DNA of 64,000 bases from Gliomastix tumulicola (lineage: Eukaryota; Ascomycota; Sordariomycetes; Hypocreales; Bionectriaceae), in contig BCHX01000002.1 in the NCBI GenBank assembly GCA_001599755.1, positions 496,001-560,000 on the forward strand. The letters run 5' to 3'. This document shows, in pieces, positions 53,878 through 64,000 of the stretch (the stretch's first letter is position 1; every line of letters begins with the position of its first letter). Position numbers and translations under genes: made by a program. A model generated the notes under the pieces. It saw only the letters and a program-made list of their open reading frames with translations. It was not told the DNA's origin and searched no databases.

Positions 53878-56536
53878 GTCTGTCTGCCTGCCTGCCTGCC
53901 TATCTGAGTCGTTTGCTTTGCCTGCTGGCAGAGAATGCGAAACGACGTCGACGAGATGCCATTTTTATGCGAGTCGTCGGTGCGGCATCGGACTGAACTC
54001 TGATGTTCCCGTGATCAAAGCCCAGGGCCTTTACGCCCGTCGCGGGGGGGTAGCTATTGGTGAAGGGATTTGTCATCGAGACTGGCGAATCAAAGCGCTG
54101 CCGGTAAAATAAATCGGTCGGAAAACTACCAGCCAGCCATCGTTAGTGAAGCTGCGGAGCTCCAGAAAGCGGAAATTCCGAGATGACGCCTGAGCGGTGC
54201 TGAACAGACCGCTCTTCAGTGAGTCTTTTCCCCCACCAACCAGCATACGAGTAGTCATCACGCTGTCGATTGCTTACCCTAGAGCTCAGGCGATCAATTC
54301 GCCCCTCGAAGGGCACTGCCTCGATGAGTACGTGGACGGGAGCAGCGCCGGATCATCACCTACGCTATCGAGCCATTGCAAGAGCTTGCACAGCAAGAAC
54401 TAACCCAGATCAGCACCGGGATCGAGGCCCTAACCCGGACACTAACAGTGCACTAATGTCAAACCCGACCGCAGGCGTCTGTGCTCTCTCTCGATGTATT
54501 ATTTCCAGCAGCTGGACCTGCAGCTGTTTGTGGCCACTGAAGCAGTAAGCTGCACAACAAGCTGTCTCAGCCAGCCGCCTCTTGGTATAAGCGTCCACTC
54601 ACGCAGTGGCAATCTTGACACGCAGGTTGCTACCTTACCGCCAAACCATGACAAAGGGATCGAAATCTCTCACGGGACGTCATTCTCGACTCCTCGCCCG
54701 CCCATCATTTCCCCAGACGAGAGAGAGAGCGCCTGATGGGGAACCCGAGGGAGGGGTTACGAGGGGTAGCAGCCACGGGACCAATGCTCGCGATCACACA
54801 TTCGACGGGGAATATTCAATGTTTGGCTGGCGGTATTGCTTTTGTGGCGGAACATAGTCCCGACGACCATTGGCAATCTTTTCCTGCAAAAAGGGGTCAG
54901 CGGGCGGCTATCCCCACGCACGTTGCAGCGAGAATCAGAAACAATGTTGTTCCAGCCCCCCCCCCCCCCTCCTTCGACTTGCCGATGGTCATGCCGGTCG
55001 GGCGTCACCGGGCTTTGCTGACTCTCAAATCCGCTGGCCCCCCTCCTCCATCAGTCATCCATCGTAGGTCGCCAGGCGCCGAAAGAAGACTGACTGATGT
55101 CTGTGTGTGTGTGAGCCCAGAATCCTACCAGCTCGAAATAGTCGATTGGAACGCAAAGGGTTTTCTTTCTTCGCACACGCACGCGGGGAGGGCCACACTC
55201 CTCATATGATATACCGCGCACCCGGAGCCGTCGGGGAGGGAATGTGATAGACTTGGGTGATGGTACGACTTTTCTAGCGCCGTCCGCAAATCCGGGCAGG
55301 ACTTTGGGTGTTTTGGCGTGGCCTTTGGTGCGCCCTGGGCGGATGGGCATCCCTGGCAGGACGCCGCCTGGCTAAAGGTCGGGAGAGGTCCCGATTCAGA
55401 GTCGGAGTGACTGGAGTCTGGACGGATCAGGGTGCCGGGGGGGTATGGGCCAACCACGCGGCGCCACCTCGACGAGCGGCAGAGAGGGGAGGGGAAAGGG
55501 GGCCAGGTCATAGGGCACGGGATGGGCTGTTTTCGACCTGCGAGGTAAGAGATCGCCTAAGCAATATGGCGCTATCCTTGCAGGAGAACTGGAGAGAGAG
55601 ACGGGTCAATGTCAGGCACGTCGTCATGAGGGCGAGAACGGGCAACGCTTCGACCACCTCGAGAGGCGACTGGGCTGGACTTCCCAGTTTCCAGCGGTCC
55701 AAACCCGACGGCGTCTGGACTCCGCTGCCTAGCCACAGCCACGCCAGCCTGGAAATCCGGCGCTACTGGAAACTTGGGCGCGAAAAGGATTCCAGGCGAT
55801 CTGGACCTCTGGGTTTGACCTGTCAGATAGAGCCAGTGTAAAAGTCCTTGTGGGATGGAGAAGCAAGTTCCAGAGTCATGCGCCCCCGGGCACAGCTCTC
55901 CCTTCATAAGCCTGGACGTCTGCTTTTCCAACGAACTGCCGCGAATCTCTCTGGATGGATGCATGTTGCTAGAAGGTCTGTCCTGCTGATTGATGGTCCT
56001 TGTCGATTCTCGAATTATCTCCACTGCAGCTTCTCGCCCCCTCCACAGCTGGGCCCCTGGAACCGTCTGATTCAATACTATAGGGCCACGAACCCACTGA
56101 CAGCGAGACCGAGAGAGGGGAACAAGGCAATGCAACCGGATGACGTTGGGTCTGCTGTTTTACTACTGACACGACAACGCCATCTGCCAACACCGGCCTT
56201 GACTCATTATTAAGGGCCTCGGCGCGTCGCATGATTTGGGGATTGGTTCGGCATCGTTTTAGGGTCTTTCATTTATATTCCCATCTCCCCGCACCCCAAT
56301 TCTTTGCCGATCAGCGAGCAACTGTTCCAAGTACTGAGCGATCAATTACGAACTGCTATTTCTTTATTTACGACGGTTATAAGCTACCCCGAGCCGGCAT
56401 CTGGGTATCACTGCACCAAGAATTTGAAGCACCCCGCGAGGGACACACGAAACCAAACCACGACTTCCAAAACGCCAATTCCAACACCAATACAAACGCT
56501 CACGACCTCCGAATACTCATCACCAATCACAATACC
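53878..56536. other. 2.66-kb gene-free region, divergent promoters
   Basis: The longest stretch without a gene in the window. Holds a CTGC-type tetranucleotide run (about 53880-53901), a 14-C run (54956-54969) and many short frames without coding character. It separates a transporter and the AflR-domain gene, transcribed divergently, so it may contain long regulatory regions or an unseen non-coding RNA. Confidence 0.5.
54956..54969. repeat. poly-C tract
   Basis: Run of about 14 C on the plus strand in the gene-free region. Confidence 0.7.
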
Positions 56537-57682
56537 ATGTCCGAGTACGGCGGCAAGCTCCTCGAGGGCATGTACAAGATGGACTTCGAGACGACGCGCC
56601 GCACACCACTCCAGGCAGAGCAGCCCATGGGCAGCCCGTGCCCGCTCGACGAGACCAGCATGCCGACCTTCCCCGGCATCGAGTCATGGTTAAATCTCGT
56701 CGACAGCTCCGACAGCCTCGAGCTGCCCCGTGAGATCGGCAGCGACAGCGACATCTCCTACGCCGGCGTGCACTCCTCCGAACACGCCGACAACGAGGAC
56801 GACGAGGGGCTGCAGCCATCGTCGCCATCCTCCTCACCCAAGCTTTCTGCCGTCACGGAGAGTGAGTCTGCCCACACTCAATTGGCTCCCCCCGTGGCGT
56901 TCCCCAAATCTAACCACCGCACAGGCATCCAGCACCACGCAGCAGGCTCATTCACAGCCGTTTCGTCCCGATCATCAGCATGCACATCCCTAGACTGCGA
57001 CATTAGAGACGACGAGGCCGTGTCAAACCAGTGGGAGAAGAGGGGCCAAATCCAGACCCTCGAGCAGGCTGAGTGCGACTGCCTGCAGCTCACCGCCTCG
57101 CTCCTCGGCGACCTCGGCGGCATCAACGCGCGCAGCCACGCCACCTCGCTCGACGTCCTCCTCCAGTTCTCGCGCGAGGCCGTCTCGAAATGCCGCGCCG
57201 CGCTGGACTGCGCGCAGTGCGTGTCGACGAGGCCGGCGAACGCGCTGCTGCTCTGCATGGCGAGCAAATACATCAGCACGCTGTACGAGCGCATCTCCCT
57301 GTCGTACAACATGATGGAGAGGACGGCCAAGTTTGAGGACCAGTACGAGTACGAGTATGAGGACGACGACGAGGACGACGAGGAAGATGATCTCGACGTC
57401 GACGATGAGGAGTGGGAGGCGAGAAAGGTCGAAAACTGGACCGAGGAGCGCCTCTACGAGTGGTTCGCGGCGCAGGGGAAGCAGAACCCGCAGAAGCGGT
57501 TACAAGTCATCCGCCGGATCCTCACATCACAACTATCGAGGTTCTCCGACCTCGTCACGAGTCTCAAGGGGGAGTCATTACAGGGCGACTGCTGCGCTCC
57601 CTTTTTGACAGAGGCGGAGGGCAGGATGGGGAGGTTATCAACGCAGATGGCACAGACAGCAGCCTCGTCGCCGGCCTGGTAG
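56537..57682 (+). CDS. AflR-type regulatory-domain protein lacking a Zn2Cys6 cluster
   Basis: Two exons, 56537-56861 and 56925-57682 (360 aa spliced). The 63-nt intron has a GTGAGT donor, TCTAAC branch and GCACAG acceptor. Its length is divisible by three and contains no stop, so an unspliced transcript would encode 381 aa. The central domain (AECDCLQLTASLLGDL, SLDVLLQFSREAVSKCRAALDCAQC, LLLCMASKYISTLYERI) matches the C-terminal regulatory domain of AflR-type transcription factors, which normally follow an N-terminal Zn2Cys6 DNA-binding cluster. No such cluster is present here; the N terminus is Ser/Asp-rich. A run of about 30 acidic residues (YEYEYEDDDEDDEEDD) lies before the C terminus. It may act as a partner or decoy for zinc-cluster regulators (inference). 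The open frame upstream to 56231 looks like leader. Confidence 0.7.
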   Translation: MSEYGGKLLEGMYKMDFETTRRTPLQAEQPMGSPCPLDETSMPTFPGIESWLNLVDSSDSLELPREIGSDSDISYAGVHSSEHADNEDDEGLQPSSPSSSPKLSAVTESESAHTQLAPPVAFPKSNHRTGIQHHAAGSFTAVSSRSSACTSLDCDIRDDEAVSNQWEKRGQIQTLEQAECDCLQLTASLLGDLGGINARSHATSLDVLLQFSREAVSKCRAALDCAQCVSTRPANALLLCMASKYISTLYERISLSYNMMERTAKFEDQYEYEYEDDDEDDEEDDLDVDDEEWEARKVENWTEERLYEWFAAQGKQNPQKRLQVIRRILTSQLSRFSDLVTSLKGESLQGDCCAPFLTEAEGRMGRLSTQMAQTAASSPAW

Positions 57683-58169
57683 TGCCGCCGGCCAAAAAGC
57701 ACGACATGTATAAAGATTTTATGATACGAGTAAACGAATAGAGCGAGCCAGCCTCGCAATTGACTACCAGTCCAAGTCCATTACCCTCGAGCAAACATGA
57801 CAGCGACATAAAGTTGAGTTTACATATTCCTACAGGCACCTCTCAGGGTCCCTCGGGCGTTTGAGGCTTATTCCTTGGAGATGTGCTGTGCCAAAGTAGA
57901 GCTGGGCGTCAAATAAATCTGTGTCCTCGAGATCGTGGAATGTTTGAGTCACAACGGTCCTGCCTGTCACGGTATGGTTCGATACGATCAACGCTCAGGG
58001 GTGGTACAATTCTGGGGAAGACATAAGAGCCAGAGAGATGGAATGCTGAAGCTAGGGACGCCCCTGCGAGCTGTGCATGTCACAACAGAAGTGACACATA
58101 GGCCAGAAGTGACGCAAAGGCACTGTCATATAGAGTCCAATTATAGAGAAAAAACCGACACGATATTAC
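57683..58169. other. intergenic between convergent genes
   Basis: No supported gene. Confidence 0.5.
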
Positions 58170-58680
58170 TCAACCGCCGCACTTGCCAGCGTTCGGGTCA
58201 GCCCTAGAATGAAGAGTGTTAGTTTGTACCCATCAATATGCCCATCGGCTCGATATCCCAGAGAGGGTCTAGAACCTACCTGATGTACCACCCTTCATGG
58301 TAGGTGCGCCCGCCGAAGTGGCAGTAATCCCAGATGCCACGGAACCCTTCAACACACTCCGACATGCTCAGGTTCCGCTCGCGCCCGCTGTTCCCGATCC
58401 AGAAGTCGACGTGCCGGATGAGGTCGGCGCCTCGGCAGGCGTGCTTGGTCTCGTTGCCGTGGTACCTGCCGCTGAGGCCCTCACAGGCCGAGTCGATGCT
58501 CATGTAGAGCTCGCGGACGGGCGGCCAGATCTGGCCGCCCTTGTAGCAGTGGTAGCGGTATTGCCCGGCTTTGATGGGTGACGGCTCCTCGCGGACCTCC
58601 TTGTCCCAGTCTTTGATGGACTCGGATGGGAAGGCGGAGCCGATGGTGGCGGCGAGGAGAGCGAGGAGAGGGAAAAGCAT
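58170..58680 (-). CDS. small cysteine-rich secreted protein (144 aa), effector-like
   Basis: Two exons, 58680-58280 and 58203-58170; intron 76 nt, GTAGGT donor, TTCTAG acceptor. The last exon adds only ADPNAGKCGG. A signal peptide (MLFPLLALLAATIGSAF) precedes a mature chain of about 127 residues with six cysteines (YHCYKGG, DSACEGL, KHACRG, MSECVEG, DYCHFGG, GKCGG), suggesting three disulfides. One N-glycosylation site (NET) is present. The ending GGRTYHEGWYIRADPNAGKC recurs in fungal small secreted proteins of unknown function. I cannot assign it to a named effector family. Candidate roles are antagonism of microbes or modulation of a host, unproven. A TATA-like element lies about 195 bp upstream of the ATG. 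Confidence 0.8.
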
Positions 58681-59559
58681 TTCGACTGTGTGTGTGCTTG
58701 TCTGTAATAGTGAGGGAGATGGGGAGGATCAAAAGTTTTTGGAATCGACTATTCAGCGTAGTTGAGCTGAGTAGGTGGCCGAAAATATTCTACCTCTTTG
58801 GTGACACGCGCGCGGGGAGAGTCGTATGTAGGATGAAGTGTTGGAAAGTTCAATCAGACATTGGGACTGAGTCTTTTATACGACCCAAGTGGCTAGTTCC
58901 AGAGTGGCTGGAAGAAAGAGGTCAGGCTGGCCAGCCTGCCGTGGCATCAAAGTTAAATAAATGGAAGTCGAGGACAGCAAGGTCCCATTTTCCAACCACC
59001 CGTCTGGGAACTCGTGATCCCGAACAGTCTCGGTAGCTTTGAATAGCCCATTCTAACTCATCGACTCGTAGCCGGGTCCTCAAGTCGAAGGGAGATTTAT
59101 TCAGGGCTTCCACTACCTCATACAATACGAGCTGTTCATGGTTGTGTCTTAGCTAGTAGAGTGAAGTGGAATATGGCTCAACCGCTTTCTGATTCAGACA
59201 AGCGACAATACACCGAACCAATCTTATCCTCCGATCTCGAAGAGCAATTGTCATTGTCCTCTGGCTACTATCCATAGCTGTGGACATCAATGCTACAAAG
59301 TGCAGAATCTAAATATAGTTAGGCTTCATTTTAATTCCATAGATTCGCAGCAAGACCCTTTAAATCAAACCCGGCTATGAGATCAACAGCCGTCATCTGC
59401 GCAAGACGTACATTGAGGAATTTAGAGGTGCATTCCGACCAAATAATCATTCTATCAAGTTCCTCATATTATCTAGTAGCATATCATCATTGCTATATCA
59501 TTCCTCGTCCAACTTTTCCATCTACCAACACAACCCTCATGCCAAAAGAACGACCGCTC
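58681..59559. other. intergenic, no gene seen
   Basis: Promoter of the secreted protein gene and AT-rich 3' flank of the RNase gene (about 59290-59510). No supported gene. Confidence 0.5.
58874..58880 (-). promoter_or_regulatory. TATA-like element of the Cys-rich secreted protein gene
   Basis: TATAAAA on the minus strand 194 bp before the ATG at 58680, implying a leader of about 150 nt. Position-based inference. Confidence 0.35.
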
Positions 59560-60876
59560 TTACAGGGCCGTCCACGTAGCCTGGAAGGCAATAGCCTTGG
59601 CCGAGGTGTAAACCATGCCCTGGGTGTTTCCAGAGGGCAGGCTGTCGGCGTAGAAGGTGTTGGAACCAGCATAGGTAACGTAAGTGCCGTCGTAGCCGAA
59701 CGAGCTGCCCGTGGCGACGGACGCATCGCAGAAGAGCGAGGTATCCTCGCGGACGGTGCAGAGGCCCTTGCTGGTCTTGAGGGTGAAGGTGGCACTACCG
59801 TCGGCGTCGGGGGTAGCAGTGTAGGTGGCAGGGGTGCCGCCGCCGCGGTACCACGTGCCGGCGCTGATGAGGAAACCGCCGCTGGAGGAGGCGGTCGTGC
59901 TCACGTAGACGCGGCCCCGGCCGTTGAGACCGCCGGGAGTACCAGTGGGCTGGGGGTCGGAGGTGCCAGTGGTGGTAGAGGTGGCGAGGGTGGTCGTGGT
60001 GGCAGCAGCAGTGGTGGTGGTGGTGGGCTGTCCGCCGCCGTACTTGGGGAGGTACTTGATGCCGGTGGCCGGGCAGGTAGACTTGGAGCCAACAGTGGGC
60101 ACGGGGATGAACTCGCCATTCTGGACGGAGCCCTTGACGTTGTAATGGTACCAGATCTCATCCAGCTCGCCGTTGCGGCAGTTGATGATGACATCGTAGC
60201 CGTGGTGGGCGCGGAGGGCAGCCTGGATAGCGGCGGCAGTGTACGTCTTGGTGGACGAAGGGACGATACCGGCCTCGGCGAGCCAGTCATACGAGGGCAG
60301 CTGCTTGAAGAGCTGGACGGCGCGCTTGAAGTAGTCGGTCACCTCCTGGCCGGGCTGGAAGTCAGGGTAGCAGGTGGGCTCGAGGGTGCTCATGCAGGTG
60401 CCGTGCTTGTTGAACTCGTGCTCCCAGAAGTCCTCGTCGTCGCCCTGGTAGTCCTTCCAGTAGTCCTGCATGTACTTGAGGGTGCAGGGGGCGCTCTCGG
60501 TCAGGATGGCGGTGATGTTGAAGTACTCCCTGTCGGGGGCGCAGTACTGTTCATACGAGCCATCGCAGTTATCAGGCCTGGATGAGATGTCAGTCAATTT
60601 CAGTCTTCCCATATAAACAGCATGCTTCGGGTGTAAAATTTACCAGAGACCGTGGACGGTCCACGAGTCGGCAGGGCCAGTGGAAGGGTTCGTGTCCCAG
60701 AACTGGGTGAGCAGGACCTGGCCGCCGGGGTAGTTGAAGCAGCAGGTATCCTCATAGACAGTCTCGTTCTGGCAGCTGATCGGCACATCGGCCGGGCAAG
60801 TGACGGACTTGCCAGCGAGGAAGGCCAGCGAAGGGGCGGCAAGCGCCGCCTCAAGGAGCAGGAATCGCGACAGCAT
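59560..60876 (-). CDS. secreted RNase T2 with C-terminal extension
   Basis: Two exons, 60876-60644 and 60577-59560, intron 66 nt; 416 aa. A signal peptide (LSRFLLLEAALAAPSLAFLA) is followed by the T2 fold. Active-site segment CAS1 SWTVHGLWPD, with His75, is completed across the splice junction. CAS2 FWEHEFNKHGTC carries His131, Glu132, Lys135 and His136. Paired cysteines (DTCCF, DNCDG, EQYC, PTC) fit the family. T2 enzymes cleave single-stranded RNA through a 2',3'-cyclic phosphate at acidic pH, outside the cell or in vacuoles. After a Thr-rich linker (about residues 255-290) comes a C-terminal domain of about 125 residues, comparable in position to the extension of yeast Rny1. The ORF start at 60903 was rejected as it precedes the signal peptide. 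Confidence 0.93.
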
Positions 60877-61818
60877 CTTGGAGACAGAGGAACAAACACA
60901 CAAGGAAGGCTACCGATTGCCAATAAGACATATTACCACGAGAGCAGCCCCGGACATTAAATATCCTTGGACTCGCCGAGGGTTACATCCTCGCCGGGGA
61001 CCCGATTGCCCCAGGGACAAGGCAAAGGCAGCCACCCCGTAAGCAAATAGTCCGCAGGCGCCCAGGCTTGTCCGTCCCGACGCGAACATCATTACCACGG
61101 GCGGAAAGTCGTCAACATGGTAGAGGTATGGGAGGGCACGTGGTGAGCCAAGGCCCGGCGAGTGGGTTCGGGCCCTCGAGAGGCTCCGTAGATACGGACA
61201 TGTTGCTGCTCAGCGCCTCGGGATTGGTGCCAAGCGCTGACGGGTATTCGGCAGGCCTTCGAGAACACTTTCCCATCGACCCACTGGATGGTTGACTATT
61301 GGCACCCGGATCTTTGAATCTGCAGAGCAAAGGACCCTTTGTTAGCTGCTGTTCCTGGATTGTCGGAAGTCGCCGACGTCGGTTTGGAACTGGGTAGCCT
61401 TGGGCTTCATGTCTCTTTCGGTGGTTAATCGTCAATCAGATGGTGGAGTGAGAGGCATCGGGAGCGTAGTTAGGCGATATTCCGCTGAGCCAGAGCCCCT
61501 TCCAGCCACTAGCTTCCAGCGCCGTGCTCCTCACTCATGATGATAGACTGCCCATGTGGTTAGATAGCGTCGGCTGTCGAGTGAACCGTCTGTATCTGGT
61601 TCACATTCGATTCAATATTGCCGTCTGAGTCTTTCTCCAAACCAGCCTCCTTGATGATAGCAACAGAAAATCTCCAGATCAGAGTCCAGGTCATGGTGAT
61701 GTCTAGGGTAGGCTGACACCCTCGCATGACTAATCACTTCTCGCTGAGCTCCCCTGAATTGGCCAAGTGGAGAGCTCTGGACATTTGCTGTTTTTCATCG
61801 ACATCATCGACATCCAAC
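60877..61818. other. intergenic between divergent genes
   Basis: No supported gene; promoters of RNase T2 and the mitochondrial-type protein. Confidence 0.5.
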
Positions 61819-62410
61819 ATGTTCGCCCGACGACTCCTCGCCCGGTCGCAATTCCGCGTCGCCGCGCGCCAGATCCGCCCTGGTGCTCCGGCCTTGGCCA
61901 GGCGATATGCCACCCAGCCGCCGAGCATGGCGGAGCTGGAGCGCCTCATGCAGTCCGACCCGAAGCTCCGCGACATGATGGAGAAGTTGTCGCGCCGGCC
62001 GAGTGCCATTGTCGCGATGCAGGAGATTGGCCGGATCGTGCAGAGCAAAGGTAAATCATCGTCGCTAGCTACTTACCCCTGTCTTGAGGGGCGCCAGGAG
62101 GGCAATGGGCCGTTGACTGACTCTGTTCGCGATGTCAGGTTTTGAGCCCGGCAAGATGCCCGGTCGGATGGACATGCTCAAGCTCATGATGGACAAGGAA
62201 TTCAGGGATGCCGCGCAGAAGGTAGGGCAACCTGGGACTCGAGTGGCGATGGTCGATTGGGACTGACAGGGTATTCGCAGCTGAACGAGGAGATGAAAGA
62301 AGCTGGTGTTGAGTTCAACCCAGAGGTAGGTTGCTTGTGGTCATCTTACAGCATTTCGTACTGACAGGCAGCAGACGATATCGAAGATGATGGGAGCTGG
62401 CAGCTCATGA
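61819..62410 (+). CDS. small mitochondrial-type protein with STI1/DP-like helices (131 aa)
   Basis: Four exons: 61819-62050, 62139-62221, 62281-62325, 62375-62410; introns of 88, 59 and 49 nt. The last two exons encode only 15 and 11 residues plus the stop. The N terminus (FARRLLARSQFRVAARQIRPGAPALARRYATQPP) is rich in Arg and lacks acidic residues, a clear mitochondrial presequence. The mature part has AELERLMQSDPKLRDMMEKLSRRPSAIVAMQEIGRIV and MDMLKLMMDKEFRDAAQKLNEEMKEAGV. Repeated DP and Met-rich helices are reminiscent of STI1/DP chaperone-binding modules. It probably resides in the matrix. Family not named; function inferred weakly. Confidence 0.75.
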
Positions 62411-62569
62411 GGCCGGATCCATGACAATAGATGCAGTCAGTCACCCATGTAAAGTTATCCCATCTCCTGTACAATATGAAACCCAGAGGGGGTACCTAAA
62501 TGTTCATCTCTCGGACATAATTCATGATACCGAGTTACCGATTTGAATACCGTCTGCCGTTGCTGTTCT

Positions 62570-62590
62570 GGGGGGGGGGGGGGGGGGGGG
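62570..62590. repeat. poly-G tract (21 G)
   Basis: Uninterrupted run of 21 G, the second such tract in the window; intergenic, on the same strand as the first. Confidence 0.8.
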
Positions 62591-63068
62591 CTTAGCGAGG
62601 ATTGGCTGCTGTGGCGGAAGGGCTCCCCGGTACTTTGTCCATGCAACGTCCTCAATCTTAGACAAGCTTAAAGTGTCAATTGATCGATCTGGGAAGCGAG
62701 ACGGAGGAACCGATTGGGTCCCCTGAATGCATTAAATGCTGGCAGTCCCTGACGGGAGACTGAGTCGGAAGGTCGATGTACATCTCCTGCAAAATTACGT
62801 GACGAATGACTTTGAATTGATGGAATGCCTCCCTGCCCCAATATTGCTAATTTTAGTGCCGTCACGTGTCCACTCCCTCACCCCCTTGATTATGTAATTT
62901 TCCAGATTCCCTTGAGGACACGCGAACCGTGAGATGACGGCAATTGATTCATTTCGTCAGATTCTCATTTTCCATCGCGGCCACACGGTCGCCCTTCTCC
63001 CTCTACAGAGCGCCCGACACACACTGACTTGGCGCTCGGGGGAACCTATCTTTCACAGCCCTTTCTTG

Positions 63069-63086
63069 ATGGTTGACCAGACCTGA
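63069..63086 (+). promoter_or_regulatory. short upstream ORF (5 codons) before Mpv17-family gene
   Basis: ATG GTT GAC CAG ACC TGA ends 13 bp before the main ATG at 63100. If the transcript includes it, it could reduce or regulate initiation at the main start. Confidence 0.35.
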
Positions 63087-63099
63087 GCGGCTGCCCATC

Positions 63100-63798
63100 A
63101 TGCTGGTGCGTCGCGCCCTCAACATGCGCCTCGCATGTCAAGCCATGACCATCAAGGTTTCCGCCAACCTCGTCGTGCAGACGATCCGCATCTGGAACAC
63201 GCCGGTCGGGCCCGACGAGCCGCCGCCTGGATTCGACTGGCAGCACGTCGCTGAGTTCGCTGTGTACGGCTTCGTGGGGTCGCAGGTCGGCAACGTCATC
63301 CAGTACGTCCTCGAGGACTGGTTCCCGACGGGCGGTAGTAGCCACACGCAGGGGGATGTCCTGCCCAGGGCGATGCGACGGGACGACGCTATTGTGGAGG
63401 AGAAGAAGATCAAGACGGACAACGACGATCAGGAGGCTGCCGCTGGTGGCGTCATCGTGGCGCCGCCGTCGGGCAGCAAGAAGTGGCTGAATCTCGATCC
63501 CAACCTCAGCTGGCGAAACGTCATGGCCAAGCTTATCCTCGACCAGACCATCGGTCTCCTCATCACCAGCACCGTGTTTCTCACCATCACGAACATCGCA
63601 CGCGTGCAGCACCCGCTCCTCGTCCTGGCCGTCATCCGGGAGAGGCTGTGGCCGCTTGTCAAGGCCGGGTGGCACCTCTGGCCCCTGGTGGCCATCTGCA
63701 ATTTCCTTTGGGTACCCGTGCGATCCCGGGTGCTCGTCGCGGTTATCGTCGGATTCGGCTGGAGCATTTTCCTGAGCATCTTTTCTATGCGGAAGTGA
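63100..63798 (+). CDS. Mpv17/PMP22 family membrane protein
   Basis: Single exon, 232 aa. The C-terminal family signature is clear: LWPLVKAGWHLWPLVAICNFLWVPVRSRVLV and VGFGWSIFLSIF. It is preceded by ILDQTIGLLITSTVFLTI. The N-terminal part has WQHVAEFAVYGFVGSQVGNVIQYVLEDWFP. A hydrophilic insert of about 55 residues (Asp/Glu/Lys and Ala/Gly) separates the first and second hydrophobic pairs and is longer than usual. Family members (Mpv17, Sym1, PMP22) sit in the mitochondrial inner or peroxisomal membrane and act in permeability or metabolite transport. The ATG at 63100 is the first in frame; the frame extends upstream only from a TTG codon. Confidence 0.88.
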   Translation: MLVRRALNMRLACQAMTIKVSANLVVQTIRIWNTPVGPDEPPPGFDWQHVAEFAVYGFVGSQVGNVIQYVLEDWFPTGGSSHTQGDVLPRAMRRDDAIVEEKKIKTDNDDQEAAAGGVIVAPPSGSKKWLNLDPNLSWRNVMAKLILDQTIGLLITSTVFLTITNIARVQHPLLVLAVIRERLWPLVKAGWHLWPLVAICNFLWVPVRSRVLVAVIVGFGWSIFLSIFSMRK

Positions 63799-64000
63799 TA
63801 GATACCCTGACATTTGGGCGCAAACGAAGCATCGACTGAGCGAGCGAGCGAGCTAAGGTTAAGCAGGAGGCATGCATTGCATTTCATTTGATAGGGGGGA
63901 GATGGCTTGGACATGTGGGGGGTTAGATTTCAGCTTGCGTGTATTTCTTGAATATTTTGTACTGTATATATCGACATCGACATACTACATGCGAGCGAGC
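63799..64000. other. 3' flank, window edge
   Basis: Short GAGC tetranucleotide runs near 63838-63853 and at the very end. No gene visible before the window ends. Confidence 0.4.

Larger units (their letters stand above)
62411..63099. other. intergenic, contains a poly-G tract
   Basis: No supported gene. Includes a 21-base G run and the promoter of the Mpv17-family gene. Confidence 0.5.

Overview
The window is nuclear DNA from a filamentous ascomycete (Pezizomycotina); I cannot name the genus. Evidence: most genes carry one to five short introns (mostly 50-80 nt, GTRNGT donors, CTAAC/CTGAC-type branch sites). Gene families are typically fungal: a HET-domain protein, a PNP-NACHT-WD40 NLR, DHA2 and ACS-type MFS transporters, a P450, an AflR-type regulatory domain, GH43, and a nuclear spliceosomal BBP with introns. 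Genes lie on both strands with 0.3-2.7 kb gaps. I saw no tRNA, rRNA, intact transposon or CRISPR-like array.

Layout. 0.9-5.4 kb: a secreted GPI-type Ser/Thr-rich protein and an intronless XPB/Ssl2-like helicase with long tails. 5.9-11.5 kb: a 67-aa two-exon microprotein, two MFS transporters and a convergent DyP-type peroxidase. 12.2-21.1 kb, all minus strand: branchpoint-binding protein, SYLF-domain protein, aldo/keto reductase with an unusual insertion, and a GH43 glycosidase. 22.5-27.6 kb: one large NLR-type gene (1641 aa over three exons). 28.0-32.8 kb: a small acidic protein, a type II membrane glycosyltransferase and a bacterial-looking NAD-dependent sugar-nucleotide epimerase. 33.5-34.4 kb: an unresolved, possibly coding stretch. 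35.0-42.1 kb: DEAH-box helicase, P450 with an 11-nt microexon, aldehyde dehydrogenase. 43.0-47.1 kb: HET-domain protein and a cation diffusion facilitator. 48.1-53.9 kb: secreted protein, EgtD-like methyltransferase-fold protein and a DHA2 transporter. 53.9-56.5 kb: the longest gene-free stretch. 56.5-63.8 kb: AflR-domain protein without a zinc cluster, Cys-rich small secreted protein, RNase T2, mitochondrial-type small protein and an Mpv17/PMP22 family protein.

How genes fit together. This is not a classical biosynthetic cluster. The strongest functional theme is non-self recognition/incompatibility: the NLR and the HET-domain gene lie about 15 kb apart. The glycosyltransferase and the sugar-nucleotide epimerase are convergent neighbours and could belong to one glycan pathway (inference). 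Three predicted secreted proteins of unknown role plus GH43 and RNase T2 give the region a secretome component.

Most multi-exon models here were assembled by hand from splice signals and frame. Exon lengths sum to whole codons in every model listed, but no transcript evidence was available.
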